Source: Streptomyces xanthii | GTDB lineage: Bacteria; Actinomycetota; Actinomycetes; Streptomycetales; Streptomycetaceae | Assembly (NCBI RefSeq): GCF_014621695.1 | Contig: NZ_CP061281.1 | Location: 434,001-498,000, forward strand | Length of the DNA stretch: 64,000 bases | Direction: 5' to 3' | Shown: positions 28,402 through 37,017 of the stretch, piece by piece | Position numbering within the stretch: position 1 is the stretch's first letter | Layout of the letters: each line of letters starts with the position of its first letter | The notes under the pieces: model-generated | The model's input: the letters and a program-made list of their open reading frames with translations, nothing else | What the model was told of the DNA's origin: nothing | Database searches by the model: none | Program-made: the position numbers and the translations under genes

Positions 28402-28746
28402 TCAAAGGTCCCTCTCGGGACCGACGTTGCGCAGGACGGTCTCGTACTCGCCGGAGGCCACCAGCCCGTCGATCACGGCCGCCATCGACGCCAGTCCTGG
28501 CTCCCGGACGATCAGCCCGTCCCAGCACCACCAGTAGTCACCCTCAGGATCGCCGGCCTCGCGCAGGTGATCCAGGATCCGGCGCACCTCGTCGAGGGTC
28601 ACCACGGTCCCGGACCAGCGCTCGCCGTCGTCACGGACGACCCACATGTCGACGTTGCAGACCTCGTCGAGGTTCTCTCCCGCGCCCGGGACGAAGCAGA
28701 TCTCGTACCCCTCGCGCCTGATCCGATAGAAGGGTCCGTCCCACAT
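28402..28746 (-). CDS. Hypothetical protein, 114 residues
   Basis: No family recognised. The protein is acidic, soluble and Trp-rich (MWDGPFYRIRREGYEICFVP, VDMWVVRDDGERWSG, DYWWCWDGLIV). It looks like a compact globular Streptomyces protein of immunity- or phage-associated small-protein style, but nothing in the context supports a role. It converges with the FKBP gene (31 bases apart) and is divergent from the DUF4246 gene. The ATG at 28746 has only a weak ribosome site. Confidence 0.6.
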   Translation of the reverse strand: MWDGPFYRIRREGYEICFVPGAGENLDEVCNVDMWVVRDDGERWSGTVVTLDEVRRILDHLREAGDPEGDYWWCWDGLIVREPGLASMAAVIDGLVASGEYETVLRNVGPERDL

Positions 28747-28831
28747 GCTCGCTCCGTGACGTCCGGCAGGAATGTCAGTGCCCTCCCGTAGTCTTCCCGG
28801 CACCGCTCACCGACCGGGAGGATCAAGAGAG

Positions 28832-30343
28832 TTGTCCGGCCAGTCCGCTTTTCCGTTGCCTTTTCAGACGTCCCGTTCCCTACCCTTCGCGGCACCGCGC
28901 ACGCTGCGTGAGCTGGAGATGATGCGGTGCAGTGCGCACATCCGGGCGAAGGCGCGGTGGTTCGAGAAGATGCGGGACGGTGAGATCGTCGCCCGCTGGA
29001 CCCGGGAGGCGCACGCGCAGGGGCTCACCGAGGCGCAGGTCCGTCACGTGCTCGCGGAGCTCGCGCACTACGCCGCGCTGAGGGACGAGCGGACCGGGAT
29101 CGAGGTGTCCGGCGTCGACGGCGTGTGGCAGTCGGACACGCTGGTCGACGACGCGTTGAGGTCGCGGCTGCGCGAGGCCGTACGGGTTCTGGAGGAGGTG
29201 CCGGACGCGGAGAAGGACTGGCATCCCGGGTCCGGCGGGCAGGTGCTGGATCTGGTGCATCCGTCGCTGTTCTGCCTCGTGCGCGACGTGAGCGGCGCGC
29301 CCGAGCGGGCCTGGGACCGTCGGGCCGACCGGTACACGAAGTACGAGTTCTCGGAGAAGTTCCAGTGGCTGCCGACGGACGTCGATGTCGCGGAGGACGG
29401 CAGCGCCGCATTCCGCTCGTACGTCAACAACGTCCACCCCGAGCGGCATCGTGAACTGGCTGCCGTTCTGCCGGAGTTGTTCGCGCGGATGCTGCCGCTC
29501 TGGGAGAACGTGCTCACCGATCTGCGGCATCCGCGGCCGCCGCGCATCGAGGCCGATCCCTTCGGGTGGTACGACTCGGAGCCGGAGTGTCCGGACAAGG
29601 CTTCGTACGGCGACGACGAGGAGGCGTACCAGGAAGCCGTGCGGGCCTGGGAGGTGGCCCAGGAGGACTGGTGGCGGAACCGCCGCCCGGTCGTTCCCGA
29701 CGCCCCGGTCTTCACGCCGCCCGAACTGCCGGACGGGTCCGCCCGGGTCAGCCTGCGCGGGCGCCGGCTTCAGGTCATCGTCAAGCTCGCCACCATCCAC
29801 CTGACCCCGGACAGCCCCGAGTACGCGGGGGGTTCCTGGCACGTCGAGGGGATGCTGAACGAACGGATCGTCTCGACCGGCATCTACTACTGGGACAGCG
29901 AGAACATCACGGAGAGCCGGCTGGGGTTCCGGGCGGCGCTCGACGACCCGGACTACGAGCAGAACGACGACAACGGGGTGCGGGACGTCTACGGCCTGGA
30001 GAACGAGGACGCGCTGAGCCAGGTGCTCGGCTCGGCGTCGACCCCGGCGGGCCGCTGCCTGGCGTTCCCGAACGTCCTGCAGCACCGGGTCGACGCGTTC
30101 CGCCTCGAGGACCCCTCCCGCCCGGGGTACCGCAAGATTCTGGCGTTCTTCCTCGTCGACCCGTCGGAGACGATCGTGTCGACCTCCGACGTGCCGCCGC
30201 AGCAGCCGTGGGCCGAGACGTCGACGATGACGCCGGCCCAGGCGAAGGAGTACCGCGAAGAGCTCATGCGGGAGCGGAAGTTCTTCGTCACCGAGCACAA
30301 CGAGCAGCTCTACGAACGGGAGTTCTCGCTCTGCGAGCACTGA
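28832..30343 (+). CDS. DUF4246 protein, probable 2-oxoglutarate/Fe(II)-type oxygenase fold
   Basis: A 503-residue protein matching DUF4246, a family also common in fungi (TLRELEMMRCSAHIRAKARW at the start; YVNNVHPERHRELAAVL; LATIHLTPDSPEYAGGSWHVEG). His337-x-Glu339 in WHVEG, His418 in NVLQHRVDAF and Arg434 in GYRKILAFFLVDP give the HxE...H...R pattern of Fe(II)/2-oxoglutarate oxygenases; this is inference from motif order. The start is TTG 28832, 9 bases after GGGAGGA. The substrate is unknown. Confidence 0.75.
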   Translation: MSGQSAFPLPFQTSRSLPFAAPRTLRELEMMRCSAHIRAKARWFEKMRDGEIVARWTREAHAQGLTEAQVRHVLAELAHYAALRDERTGIEVSGVDGVWQSDTLVDDALRSRLREAVRVLEEVPDAEKDWHPGSGGQVLDLVHPSLFCLVRDVSGAPERAWDRRADRYTKYEFSEKFQWLPTDVDVAEDGSAAFRSYVNNVHPERHRELAAVLPELFARMLPLWENVLTDLRHPRPPRIEADPFGWYDSEPECPDKASYGDDEEAYQEAVRAWEVAQEDWWRNRRPVVPDAPVFTPPELPDGSARVSLRGRRLQVIVKLATIHLTPDSPEYAGGSWHVEGMLNERIVSTGIYYWDSENITESRLGFRAALDDPDYEQNDDNGVRDVYGLENEDALSQVLGSASTPAGRCLAFPNVLQHRVDAFRLEDPSRPGYRKILAFFLVDPSETIVSTSDVPPQQPWAETSTMTPAQAKEYREELMRERKFFVTEHNEQLYEREFSLCEH

Positions 30344-30347
30344 GCGT

Positions 30348-30375
30348 GACCGCCGGGCGCTGACCCCCGGCGGTC
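30348..30375. terminator. Bidirectional terminator between DUF4246 and helicase genes
   Basis: GACCGCCGGG (30348-30357) and CCCGGCGGTC (30366-30375) form a perfect 10-bp stem with an 8-base loop between convergent genes. Confidence 0.8.
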
Positions 30376-30390
30376 CCCGGCGCGGCGGGC

Positions 30391-31776
30391 TCAGCCGCCG
30401 CGCCGGACCCGGGCCGCCTTGCGGGCCTCGGCGAGCTTGCGGGCCTCGCTGCTCTTGCGGGACGGCTTGGCACCGGAGGCGCTCTTGGTGTCCTTGCTGG
30501 TGCCGATGCCTCGGAACGGGGCGTTCTGGTTCTTGGGGCGCGTCGACGGCCCGCCGTCGAGAGGCGTTCCGGAGGGGACCCGGGCGCCGGTGATCCGGCT
30601 CAGCTCCGCCTCGCCGGACCGCACCTTGGTGACCTTGGCAGTGACGTCGGCGTCCGCCATGACCTGGCTCGTCTCGCGGCGCTGCCCGGAGAGGGCGAGC
30701 GTCACGACGGTGCCGGTGCGGCCGGCCCGGGCGGTGCGGCCCGCGCGGTGCAGGTAGTCCTTGGGATCGGTGGCCGGGTCGACGTTGACCACGAGGTCCA
30801 GGTCGTCCACGTGCAGGCCGCGCGCGGCGACGTTCGTCGCCACCAGCGCGGTGACCTGCCCGTTCTTGAACCGGGCCAGGGTCGCGCTGCGCTGCGGCTG
30901 GGACTTCCCGCTGTGCAGGGCGGCGGCGGGCACGCCGCTGGCCCGCAGATGCCGGGTGAGCTGGTCGACGCCGTGCTTGGTGTCCAGGAACAGCAGGACG
31001 CGGCCGTCGCGGGCGGCGATCTCCGTGGCGACGGACCAGCGGTCCGGGCCGTGCACGACGAAGACGTGGTGCGCGATCCCGGAGACCGCGTTCGACGAGG
31101 GGTCCACGGAGTGCACGGCGGGGTCGCGCAGATAGCCGCGCACCAGCTGGTCGACGTCACCGTCGAGGGTGGCCGAGAACAGCATCCGCTGCCCGTCGCG
31201 CCGCACCTGGTCGAGGATCTCGGTGACCTGCGGCAGGAATCCCATGTCGCACATCTGGTCGGCCTCGTCCAGGACCGTGATGCGGACGCGGCCGAGACGG
31301 CAGCCCTTGCGCTCGATCAGGTCGTGCAGACGCCCCGGGGTGGCGACGACGATCTCGGCGCCGTCCCGCAGCGCGGCGGCCTGCCGGCCGACGGACACGC
31401 CGCCCACCACGGTGGCGAGCCGCAGCTTCAGGGCGTCCGCGTAGGGGGTGAGCACCTCGCCGACCTGCTGCGCGAGCTCCCTGGTGGGCACGAGGACGAG
31501 CGCGAGGGGTTCCTTCGGCTGGGCGCGCCGGCCGGCCGTGCGGGCCAGCAGACCGAGGCCGAAGGCGAGCGTCTTGCCGGAGCCCGTGCGGCCCCGGCCG
31601 AGGACGTCCCGTCCCGCGAGGGCGTTGGGCAGCGTCGCCGCCTGGATGGGGAAGGGCACCTTGACGTCGTGCTCGTCGAGCGTCCGCAGCAGCGCGGCCG
31701 GGAGCCCCAGGTCACTGAAGGACGCGGCGGACTCGTCGTCCTGCCGCCGGGCGTCGGCGCGTGCTGATTCGCTCAC
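30391..31776 (-). CDS. DEAD-box RNA helicase
   Basis: A 461-residue ATP-dependent RNA helicase with both RecA-like domains. Motifs in order: Q-motif FSDLGLPAALLRTL, Walker A GRGRTGSGKT, PTRELAQQV, TPGRLHDLI, DEAD in VLDEADQM, SAT in LFSATLDGD, and HRAGRTARAGRTG. A basic, Lys/Arg/Ser-rich tail of about 70 residues probably binds RNA. The start is GTG 31776 with GGAGGAAGG (31783-31791), replacing a longer open frame. RhlE/CsdA-like roles in RNA unwinding or cold adaptation are typical; the partner RNA is not known. Confidence 0.95.
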   Translation of the reverse strand: MSESARADARRQDDESAASFSDLGLPAALLRTLDEHDVKVPFPIQAATLPNALAGRDVLGRGRTGSGKTLAFGLGLLARTAGRRAQPKEPLALVLVPTRELAQQVGEVLTPYADALKLRLATVVGGVSVGRQAAALRDGAEIVVATPGRLHDLIERKGCRLGRVRITVLDEADQMCDMGFLPQVTEILDQVRRDGQRMLFSATLDGDVDQLVRGYLRDPAVHSVDPSSNAVSGIAHHVFVVHGPDRWSVATEIAARDGRVLLFLDTKHGVDQLTRHLRASGVPAAALHSGKSQPQRSATLARFKNGQVTALVATNVAARGLHVDDLDLVVNVDPATDPKDYLHRAGRTARAGRTGTVVTLALSGQRRETSQVMADADVTAKVTKVRSGEAELSRITGARVPSGTPLDGGPSTRPKNQNAPFRGIGTSKDTKSASGAKPSRKSSEARKLAEARKAARVRRGG

Positions 31777-31958
31777 TGAGAGCCTTCCTCCGAAGGGGAC
31801 CGTACCGACGTACCGGGGAAGGCGCGGCGGGGACGCGGCCGCCGGCCGGAGCCCCCGTACGGAGCGGCGGCGCGGCGAGGCCACAAACGCACAAGGCTAG
31901 CACGGGAGGTCGGTCCGGCCCTCGGTGATCAGTGCCCACGGGTGCGGGGGCGATCACG

Positions 31959-32022
31959 CGCCACCCCCTCACCACGCCACCCCCTCACCACGCCGACCCC
32001 GCACCACGCCGACCCCGCACAC
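31959..32022. repeat. Four tandem 16-bp units
   Basis: CGCCACCCCCTCACCA occurs at 31959 and 31975, then the variant CGCCGACCCCGCACCA at 31991, and nearly again at 32007. The array lies between the ammonia-lyase stop and the helicase promoter. I see no gene in 31777-32034. Confidence 0.85.
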
Positions 32023-32034
32023 CTCGCCGTCCGC

Positions 32035-33696
32035 TCAGGCGGGCTCGTGCGCGTGCACCGTGCGGACGGCGTCGACGACGGCCCCGCGGTGCACGAGGTC
32101 GATGGCCGCGCGGACCCTCGGGTACATGACGACGTCCTGCGTGAGGTGGTCGACGGGCCGGCCGTCGGCGGAGCGGGTCGAGCGCAGCATGCCGAGGACC
32201 GCCCGGCTCGCGGAGGACAGCACCGACGGGTCGGCGTCCTGCTCGGCGAGGCGCAGTTCGAGCGCCTGCGCGGCCATGAGGAGCTCGATGCCGATGACGG
32301 CCTCGATGTTGGCGACGACCTGCCGGGCGTGCCGGCCGGCGTTGTTCGCCATCGAGACGTGGTCCTCCTGGTTCGCGCAGGTCGGGATGGAGTCGACGCT
32401 GTCGGGGTGGGCCAGCGTCTTGCAGTCCGACACCAGGGCCGCCGCGAGGTACTGCGGCAGCATGTAGCCGCAGTCCATGCCGACCTTCTCGCTGGCGACG
32501 AGCATGTCCGGAAGCCCCCGGTTGAGCGAGCCGTCGTCGAGGCGGAACAGCCGGCGCTCGGCGATGCTGCCGATCTCGGTGACGGCGATGGAGAGGAAGT
32601 CCGCCGCGAAGGCCAGGTACTCGGCGTGGAAGTTGCCGCCGGAGACGGCCTTCAGGGAGCGGCCGGCGGGCAGGTCCGGGAAGACCAGCGGGTTGTCGGT
32701 GGCCGCGTTGATCTCGGTCTCGACGATGCCGTGCACGAAGCGCAGGGTGTCGCGGACGGGGCCGAGGACCTGCGGGGTGCAGCGCAGCGAGTAGGCGTCC
32801 TGGGGCGGCCTGCGGGTCGGGTCGCAGTCCACGTCGCCGTCGATCAGGCCGCTGTCGCCGAGCAGCTGCCGGATGCGGGCGGCGGACTCGATCTGCCCCT
32901 GGTGGCCGCGGGCCTCGTGGATCTGCGGGAGGAACGCGTCGCCGAAGCCCATCAGGGCCTCGATGGACATCGCGGCGGTGATCTCGGCGGTGGCGAGCAG
33001 GTTCTCCGCGTCGGCGACGGCGAGGGCGACCTGCGCGGTGGAGAAGGACGTGCCGTTGGTGAGGGCGAGACCCTCCTTGGCGCGCAGGGTGATCCGCTCG
33101 ATCCCGGCGTGCTTCATGGCGGCGACCCCGCTCATGAGTTCGCCGTCCCAGAACGCCTCGCCACTGTCGATCTCTGCGTCCTCGCCGGCCGGGCGGGACA
33201 GCACGATCGCCAGGTGGGCCAGCGGGATGAGGTCGCCGCTGGCGCCGAGCGAGCCGTACTCGGGGACGGCCGGGTGGACGCCCGCGGAGAGCATCCGGGC
33301 GAGGGTCTCGGGCAGTTCGGAGCGGACGGCCGAGTAGCCGCGGGTGAGGCTCGCGGCGCGGATCAGCATGGCGGCGCGGACGACCTCGTGGTCGAGGTGG
33401 CGGCCCACGCCGCTGGCGTTGGAGACGATCAGGCGGCGGGACAGTTCGGCGGCGTCCTCGACGGTGTCGAAGGCCTGGCGTCCCGCGAGGGAGCCGAAGC
33501 CGGTGTTGATGCTGTAGATGGGCTCGACGGGCTTTCCGGCGCGCATGTCCTCGATGATCGAGCCGACCCACCGTTCGCCGGCGCGCATCGCCTCGACGGC
33601 CGCGTCGCCGACGACGACCTCCCGGCCGCCGCGGGCGACGGCGACGAGGTCGTCGAGCGAGACGGGCGCCTCGCCCAGGGTCACGGGCTCGGTCAT
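32035..33696 (-). CDS. MIO-containing aromatic amino-acid ammonia-lyase (HutH/PAL family), unusual selectivity residue
   Basis: A 553-residue lyase with the MIO-forming Ala152-Ser153-Gly154 in GSLGASGDLIPLAH. Other active-site residues by family comparison: Tyr61 (YSINTGFG), Asn214 (ALTNGTS), Gln299/Tyr302/Arg305 (QDAYSLR), Phe356 (GNFHAEY), Glu444 (ANQEDHVSM), the last being histidase-like. The selectivity pair, normally Ser-His in histidases, Phe-Leu in PAL and His-Leu in TAL, is Ser92-Asn93 (VSNASGVG). The reaction is elimination of ammonia from an aromatic or related L-amino acid to give a cinnamate-type acid. It lies among P450, reductase and importer genes, not hut genes, so I avoid the symbol hutH. 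AGGAGG precedes ATG 33696. Confidence 0.88.
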   Translation of the reverse strand: MTEPVTLGEAPVSLDDLVAVARGGREVVVGDAAVEAMRAGERWVGSIIEDMRAGKPVEPIYSINTGFGSLAGRQAFDTVEDAAELSRRLIVSNASGVGRHLDHEVVRAAMLIRAASLTRGYSAVRSELPETLARMLSAGVHPAVPEYGSLGASGDLIPLAHLAIVLSRPAGEDAEIDSGEAFWDGELMSGVAAMKHAGIERITLRAKEGLALTNGTSFSTAQVALAVADAENLLATAEITAAMSIEALMGFGDAFLPQIHEARGHQGQIESAARIRQLLGDSGLIDGDVDCDPTRRPPQDAYSLRCTPQVLGPVRDTLRFVHGIVETEINAATDNPLVFPDLPAGRSLKAVSGGNFHAEYLAFAADFLSIAVTEIGSIAERRLFRLDDGSLNRGLPDMLVASEKVGMDCGYMLPQYLAAALVSDCKTLAHPDSVDSIPTCANQEDHVSMANNAGRHARQVVANIEAVIGIELLMAAQALELRLAEQDADPSVLSSASRAVLGMLRSTRSADGRPVDHLTQDVVMYPRVRAAIDLVHRGAVVDAVRTVHAHEPA

Positions 33697-33793
33697 GGGT
33701 TTCCTCCTGATGTCGGTTCCGTACCTCGTCGCACGCGACGGTGTCGCGGCACTTCTCATGATGGGCAGCCGCGACGGCGGCGGCCCGCGGCCC

Positions 33794-34747
33794 TCACACG
33801 TCCAGGACCAGGCGCTCGCCGCGGCAGCGCGAGACGCAGATCATCATCGTGTCGCCCGCGGCGCGTTCGTCCTCGGAGAGCACGCGGTCGCGGTGGTCCG
33901 GTTCGCCCTCGAGGACGCCGGTCTCGCAGGTCCCGCACACGCCTTCGCGGCAGGAGCTGAGCGACCGCACCCCGGCGGCGGACAGGGCGTCGAGGATCGA
34001 CTCGTCCGCGCCCACGGTGATGTCGCGGCCGTCGCGGGTGACCACGGTGAACGCGTGGTCGTCCTCGCGTCCCGCGGCGTCGGGGGCGGCGGTGAAGTGC
34101 TCCAGGACGAGCCGGCTGCCGGGGCGGCTCCCGGCGTAGCCCTCGACGGCGGCGAGCAGACCGGCCGGTCCGCACGCGTACAGGTCGGCGTGCCCGGCTC
34201 CCAGCCGGTCGAGTGCGGCGGCGACGTCGATGACGCCGGACTCGTCGTCACGGTGGAGGACGACCTTGTCGCCGTACTTGCCCAGCTCGTCCGCGAAGGC
34301 CATGGAGGTCGCCGAGCGCCCCAGGTAGAGCAGGGTCCACCGCTTACCCGCGGCCTCCAGCGCGGCGGCCATCGGCAGGAGCGGCGTGATCCCGATGCCG
34401 CCGGCGACGAGGACGTGCCGCTCGGCCGCGAGGTCCAGCGGGAAGGTGTTGCGGGGCGTGCTCACCAGCAGGTGGTCCCCCACCTTGACCCGGTCGTGGA
34501 GGTGGGCGGAACCGCCGCGTCCGTCGGGTTCGCGCAGCACCGCGATCCGCCAGCGCGCCTCGTCGGGGCCGGACGAGAGGGAGTACTGCCGGACGAGATC
34601 GCGGGAGAGCACGACGTCGATGTGGGACCCCGGGGTCCACGCCGGGAGGGCCCGGCCGTCGCGCGACGCCAGGACGAAGGAAACGACTCCCGCCGCCTCC
34701 CGCGTCACCTCCTCGACCTTGACGGTCACGAACTGCTGCGCCGGCAT
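33794..34747 (-). CDS. VanB/phthalate-dioxygenase-reductase type oxidoreductase (flavin + 2Fe-2S)
   Basis: A 317-residue reductase: N-terminal flavin-binding barrel (RQYSLSSGPDEA, residues about 1-105), NAD(P)H domain (HVLVAGGIGITPLLPMAAAL; LYACGPAGLL) and C-terminal plant-type [2Fe-2S] ferredoxin with Cys266, Cys271, Cys274 and Cys304 (SCREGVCGTC...MICVS). It moves electrons from NAD(P)H to an oxygenase. It is divergent from the P450 gene, whose redox partner it presumably is; no separate ferredoxin gene is nearby. The ammonia-lyase gene follows 97 bases downstream on the same strand. Confidence 0.94.
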   Translation of the reverse strand: MPAQQFVTVKVEEVTREAAGVVSFVLASRDGRALPAWTPGSHIDVVLSRDLVRQYSLSSGPDEARWRIAVLREPDGRGGSAHLHDRVKVGDHLLVSTPRNTFPLDLAAERHVLVAGGIGITPLLPMAAALEAAGKRWTLLYLGRSATSMAFADELGKYGDKVVLHRDDESGVIDVAAALDRLGAGHADLYACGPAGLLAAVEGYAGSRPGSRLVLEHFTAAPDAAGREDDHAFTVVTRDGRDITVGADESILDALSAAGVRSLSSCREGVCGTCETGVLEGEPDHRDRVLSEDERAAGDTMMICVSRCRGERLVLDV

Positions 34748-34845
34748 GGCTCCTCCGTCTCCGCACTCGCCGTCCGCGGGGCGCGTCGTGCGGCGCCCCG
34801 ATCACCCGCATCGTGCTGACGTCGGCCGGGGTGCGGCAACGGTGG

Positions 34846-34862
34846 TTCTCAGCAGGTGATAA
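34846..34862. promoter_or_regulatory. Candidate IclR operator in the reductase/P450 divergent promoter
   Basis: TTCTCA (34846-34851), spacer GCAGG, TGATAA (34857-34862). It matches the perfect TTCTCA-N5-TGAGAA palindrome in the IclR gene's own leader (37018-37034) with one mismatch and the same 5-base spacing. It lies between the reductase start (34747) and the P450 start (34936). Confidence 0.6.
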
Positions 34863-34935
34863 CGGCCGTGTCCCGGGTGTCCGCCGCGCGCCTACGGTTC
34901 GGCACGTCCACCCGTACCGACCCGAAGGAGGCCCG

Positions 34936-36141
34936 ATGACCGGGACCGCCGGCCACGTCGTCACGTCCGTCCTGGACGACCCGTACGACGACGCCAACCT
35001 GACCGATCCGTATCCGCTGTTCGCCCGCCTGCGCGACGCCGGGCCCACGGTGTGGCTGGAGAAGTACGGGGTGCACGCCTTCACGCGGTTCGAGGAGTGC
35101 CGGCGGATCCTGGCCGACCACGAGACGTTCATCTCCGGGGCCGGGGTCGGACCGCGCAACTATCACCGGCAGCCGCCGTGGCGCCCCGCCGGGATCCTGG
35201 ACTCGGACCCGCCGCTGCACACCCCGCTGCGCACGGCGATGGCCGGGGTGATCTCGCCGCGCAACGTGCGGGCGCTGCGGGCCGCGTTCCAGGAGTTCGC
35301 GGTGCGGCTCGTGGACCGGATCCTGGACGAGCGGGAGTTCGACGCGATCACGGACATGGCCGAACTGTTCCCGATCGAGGTGTTCGGCAACGCGGTCGGC
35401 ATCCCCCGCGAGGGCCGCGCCGAGAACCTGCTGCCGCACGGCGCGATGAACTTCTCCGCGTTCGGCCCCGAGGACGCCCGCTACGACGCCTACTTCGCCG
35501 CCGGCGAGGGGACCGTGGAGTGGGTGATGAACAACTGCGCCCGCGAGAACCTGTCTCCGGACGGCCTCGGCGCCAAGATCTGGGAGTACGCCGACCAGGG
35601 CGTGATCAGCCCGGACGAGGCCACGCGCCTGGTGCGTGCCCTGCTGTCGGCGGGCCTGGACACGACGGTGCTGTCCATCGGCAACACCATGAAGTGCCTG
35701 GTCACCAACCCCTCCGAGTGGGCGGCGCTGCACGCGAACCCGTCCCTCGCGCGGTTCGCGATCGACGAGGCGCTGCGCTTCGAGTCCCCGTTCCAGTCGT
35801 TCTTCCGTACGACCGCCCGCGAGACGACGGTCGACGGCGTGCGCCTGGAGGAGGACGCGAAGGTCGCGCTGTTCATGGGCGCCGCCAACCGGGACCCGCG
35901 CCGGTTCGGCGAGGACGCCGACGCGTACCGGATCGAGCGGGACGCGTCCGGGCACCTGGCGTTCGGCATCGGCATCCACCAGTGCGTGGGGCAGCCGATC
36001 TCCCGCCTGGAGATGGACGTGCTGTTCAGCGAGCTGGCGCGGCGGGTCCGCACGGTGGAGCTCACGGGTGAGCCGGTGCCGTTCCTGCACAACACGCTGC
36101 GGGGCTGGAAGAGCCTGCCGGTGCGGATCACCCCGGCCTGA
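34936..36141 (+). CDS. Cytochrome P450, CYP199-like (para-substituted aromatic acid type)
   Basis: A 401-residue P450: I-helix AGLDTT (239-244), ExxR at Glu278-Arg281 in EALRFESP, haem loop FGIGIHQCVGQ with Cys350 as ligand. From memory, many segments resemble CYP199A4 of Rhodopseudomonas (LRDAGP, LLSAGLDTTV, RFESP-QSFFRTT, ANRDPRR, NTLRG-SLPV-TPA), an enzyme that O-demethylates 4-methoxybenzoate and hydroxylates cinnamates. In the region preceding the B-C loop (GAGVGPRN), it differs from that family, so substrate may differ. AAGGAG precedes ATG 34936. Divergent from its likely reductase; convergent with iclR 17 bases away. Confidence 0.92.
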   Translation: MTGTAGHVVTSVLDDPYDDANLTDPYPLFARLRDAGPTVWLEKYGVHAFTRFEECRRILADHETFISGAGVGPRNYHRQPPWRPAGILDSDPPLHTPLRTAMAGVISPRNVRALRAAFQEFAVRLVDRILDEREFDAITDMAELFPIEVFGNAVGIPREGRAENLLPHGAMNFSAFGPEDARYDAYFAAGEGTVEWVMNNCARENLSPDGLGAKIWEYADQGVISPDEATRLVRALLSAGLDTTVLSIGNTMKCLVTNPSEWAALHANPSLARFAIDEALRFESPFQSFFRTTARETTVDGVRLEEDAKVALFMGAANRDPRRFGEDADAYRIERDASGHLAFGIGIHQCVGQPISRLEMDVLFSELARRVRTVELTGEPVPFLHNTLRGWKSLPVRITPA

Positions 36142-36158
36142 GGCCGCGCGGCCGCCGT

Positions 36159-36956
36159 TCAGCCGGTGGGCGGCGGCCCGGCGCGGTGCTCCAGGATCTC
36201 GCCGAGCCGCAGCCCGGCCGCCTGGAGCCGGCCGCGGGCGTGCCGGCGCCAGTCCGAGCCGCACCGGTTCTCCGGTCCGGCCACGGTCAGCGCGCACAGC
36301 ACCTCTCCCCCGGCGACGACCGGGACCGCCACCGCGACGGCGCCCTCGTTGAGTTCGCCGCGGGTGACGAGGAAGCCGCGCCGGCGGATCTGCTCGATCT
36401 CGCCGGCGAGCTGGGCGCGTCCCAGGGTGCGGGGCGTGATGCTGCGCAGCGGCTGCTGGAGGACGTGGTCGATGACGGTGCGCGGGGCGTGGGCGAGGAG
36501 GACGCGCTGGCCGGCTCCCGCGTAGAGCGGCAGGAGTTGGTTGATGCGGAAGGCCATGCGCAGCGGCTGGGCGGACTGGGTCTGGCGCAGGCACATGGCC
36601 TGGGTGCCGACCCGGACGGTGAGGACGGCGGTCTCGCCGGTGGTCTCCGTGAGTTCCTCGAGCACGCCCTGGCCCAGTTCGACGAGGCGGGTGTGGGTGA
36701 GGTGCTGGCCGGAGATCTCCAGGAGGCGCCAGCCGGGAGCGTAGGTGCCGCCGCGCTCCTCCACGAGTTCCATGTCGCGCAGGGTGCGCAGGTACCGGTA
36801 GACGGTGCTGACGGGGATGCCGACGTCGGCGGCGATCTTCTCCACCCGGGCCTCGCCCGACTCGGCGACGGTGATCAGTACGTTGAGTCCGCGCTGGAAG
36901 GAGCCCGCCGACGACGTGCCGGTACGCCCCTCGCGCTCGGGGACGGATGGTGCCAC
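36159..36956 (-). CDS. IclR-family transcriptional regulator
   Basis: A 265-residue regulator: winged helix (residues about 15-75, FQRGLNVLITVAESGEARVE, VSTVYRYLRTLRDMELVEE) and the IclR effector domain (LRQTQSAQPLRMAFRINQLL; FLVTRGELNEGAVAVAVPVV). Such proteins often sense aromatic acids. The start is GTG 36956 with GGGAGG upstream; the open frame runs further to 37013. A perfect palindrome at 37018-37034 lies about 62 bases upstream and a near copy lies in the P450/reductase promoter, which makes these its probable targets. Confidence 0.93.
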   Translation of the reverse strand: MAPSVPEREGRTGTSSAGSFQRGLNVLITVAESGEARVEKIAADVGIPVSTVYRYLRTLRDMELVEERGGTYAPGWRLLEISGQHLTHTRLVELGQGVLEELTETTGETAVLTVRVGTQAMCLRQTQSAQPLRMAFRINQLLPLYAGAGQRVLLAHAPRTVIDHVLQQPLRSITPRTLGRAQLAGEIEQIRRRGFLVTRGELNEGAVAVAVPVVAGGEVLCALTVAGPENRCGSDWRRHARGRLQAAGLRLGEILEHRAGPPPTG

Positions 36957-37017
36957 GGAGCCTCCCTCGGCCTGGGACCACGACCGTGCCGCACGGCAGG
37001 GCTCCGCGCACACCCCC

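Noticed and set aside
31959..32022. The 16-bp tandem array as a CRISPR
   Set aside because: Units are contiguous without spacers, and no cas genes are present.
32035..33696. Naming the ammonia-lyase hutH
   Set aside because: It has Asn in place of the histidase His of the selectivity pair and no hut genes nearby, so the substrate is unproven.
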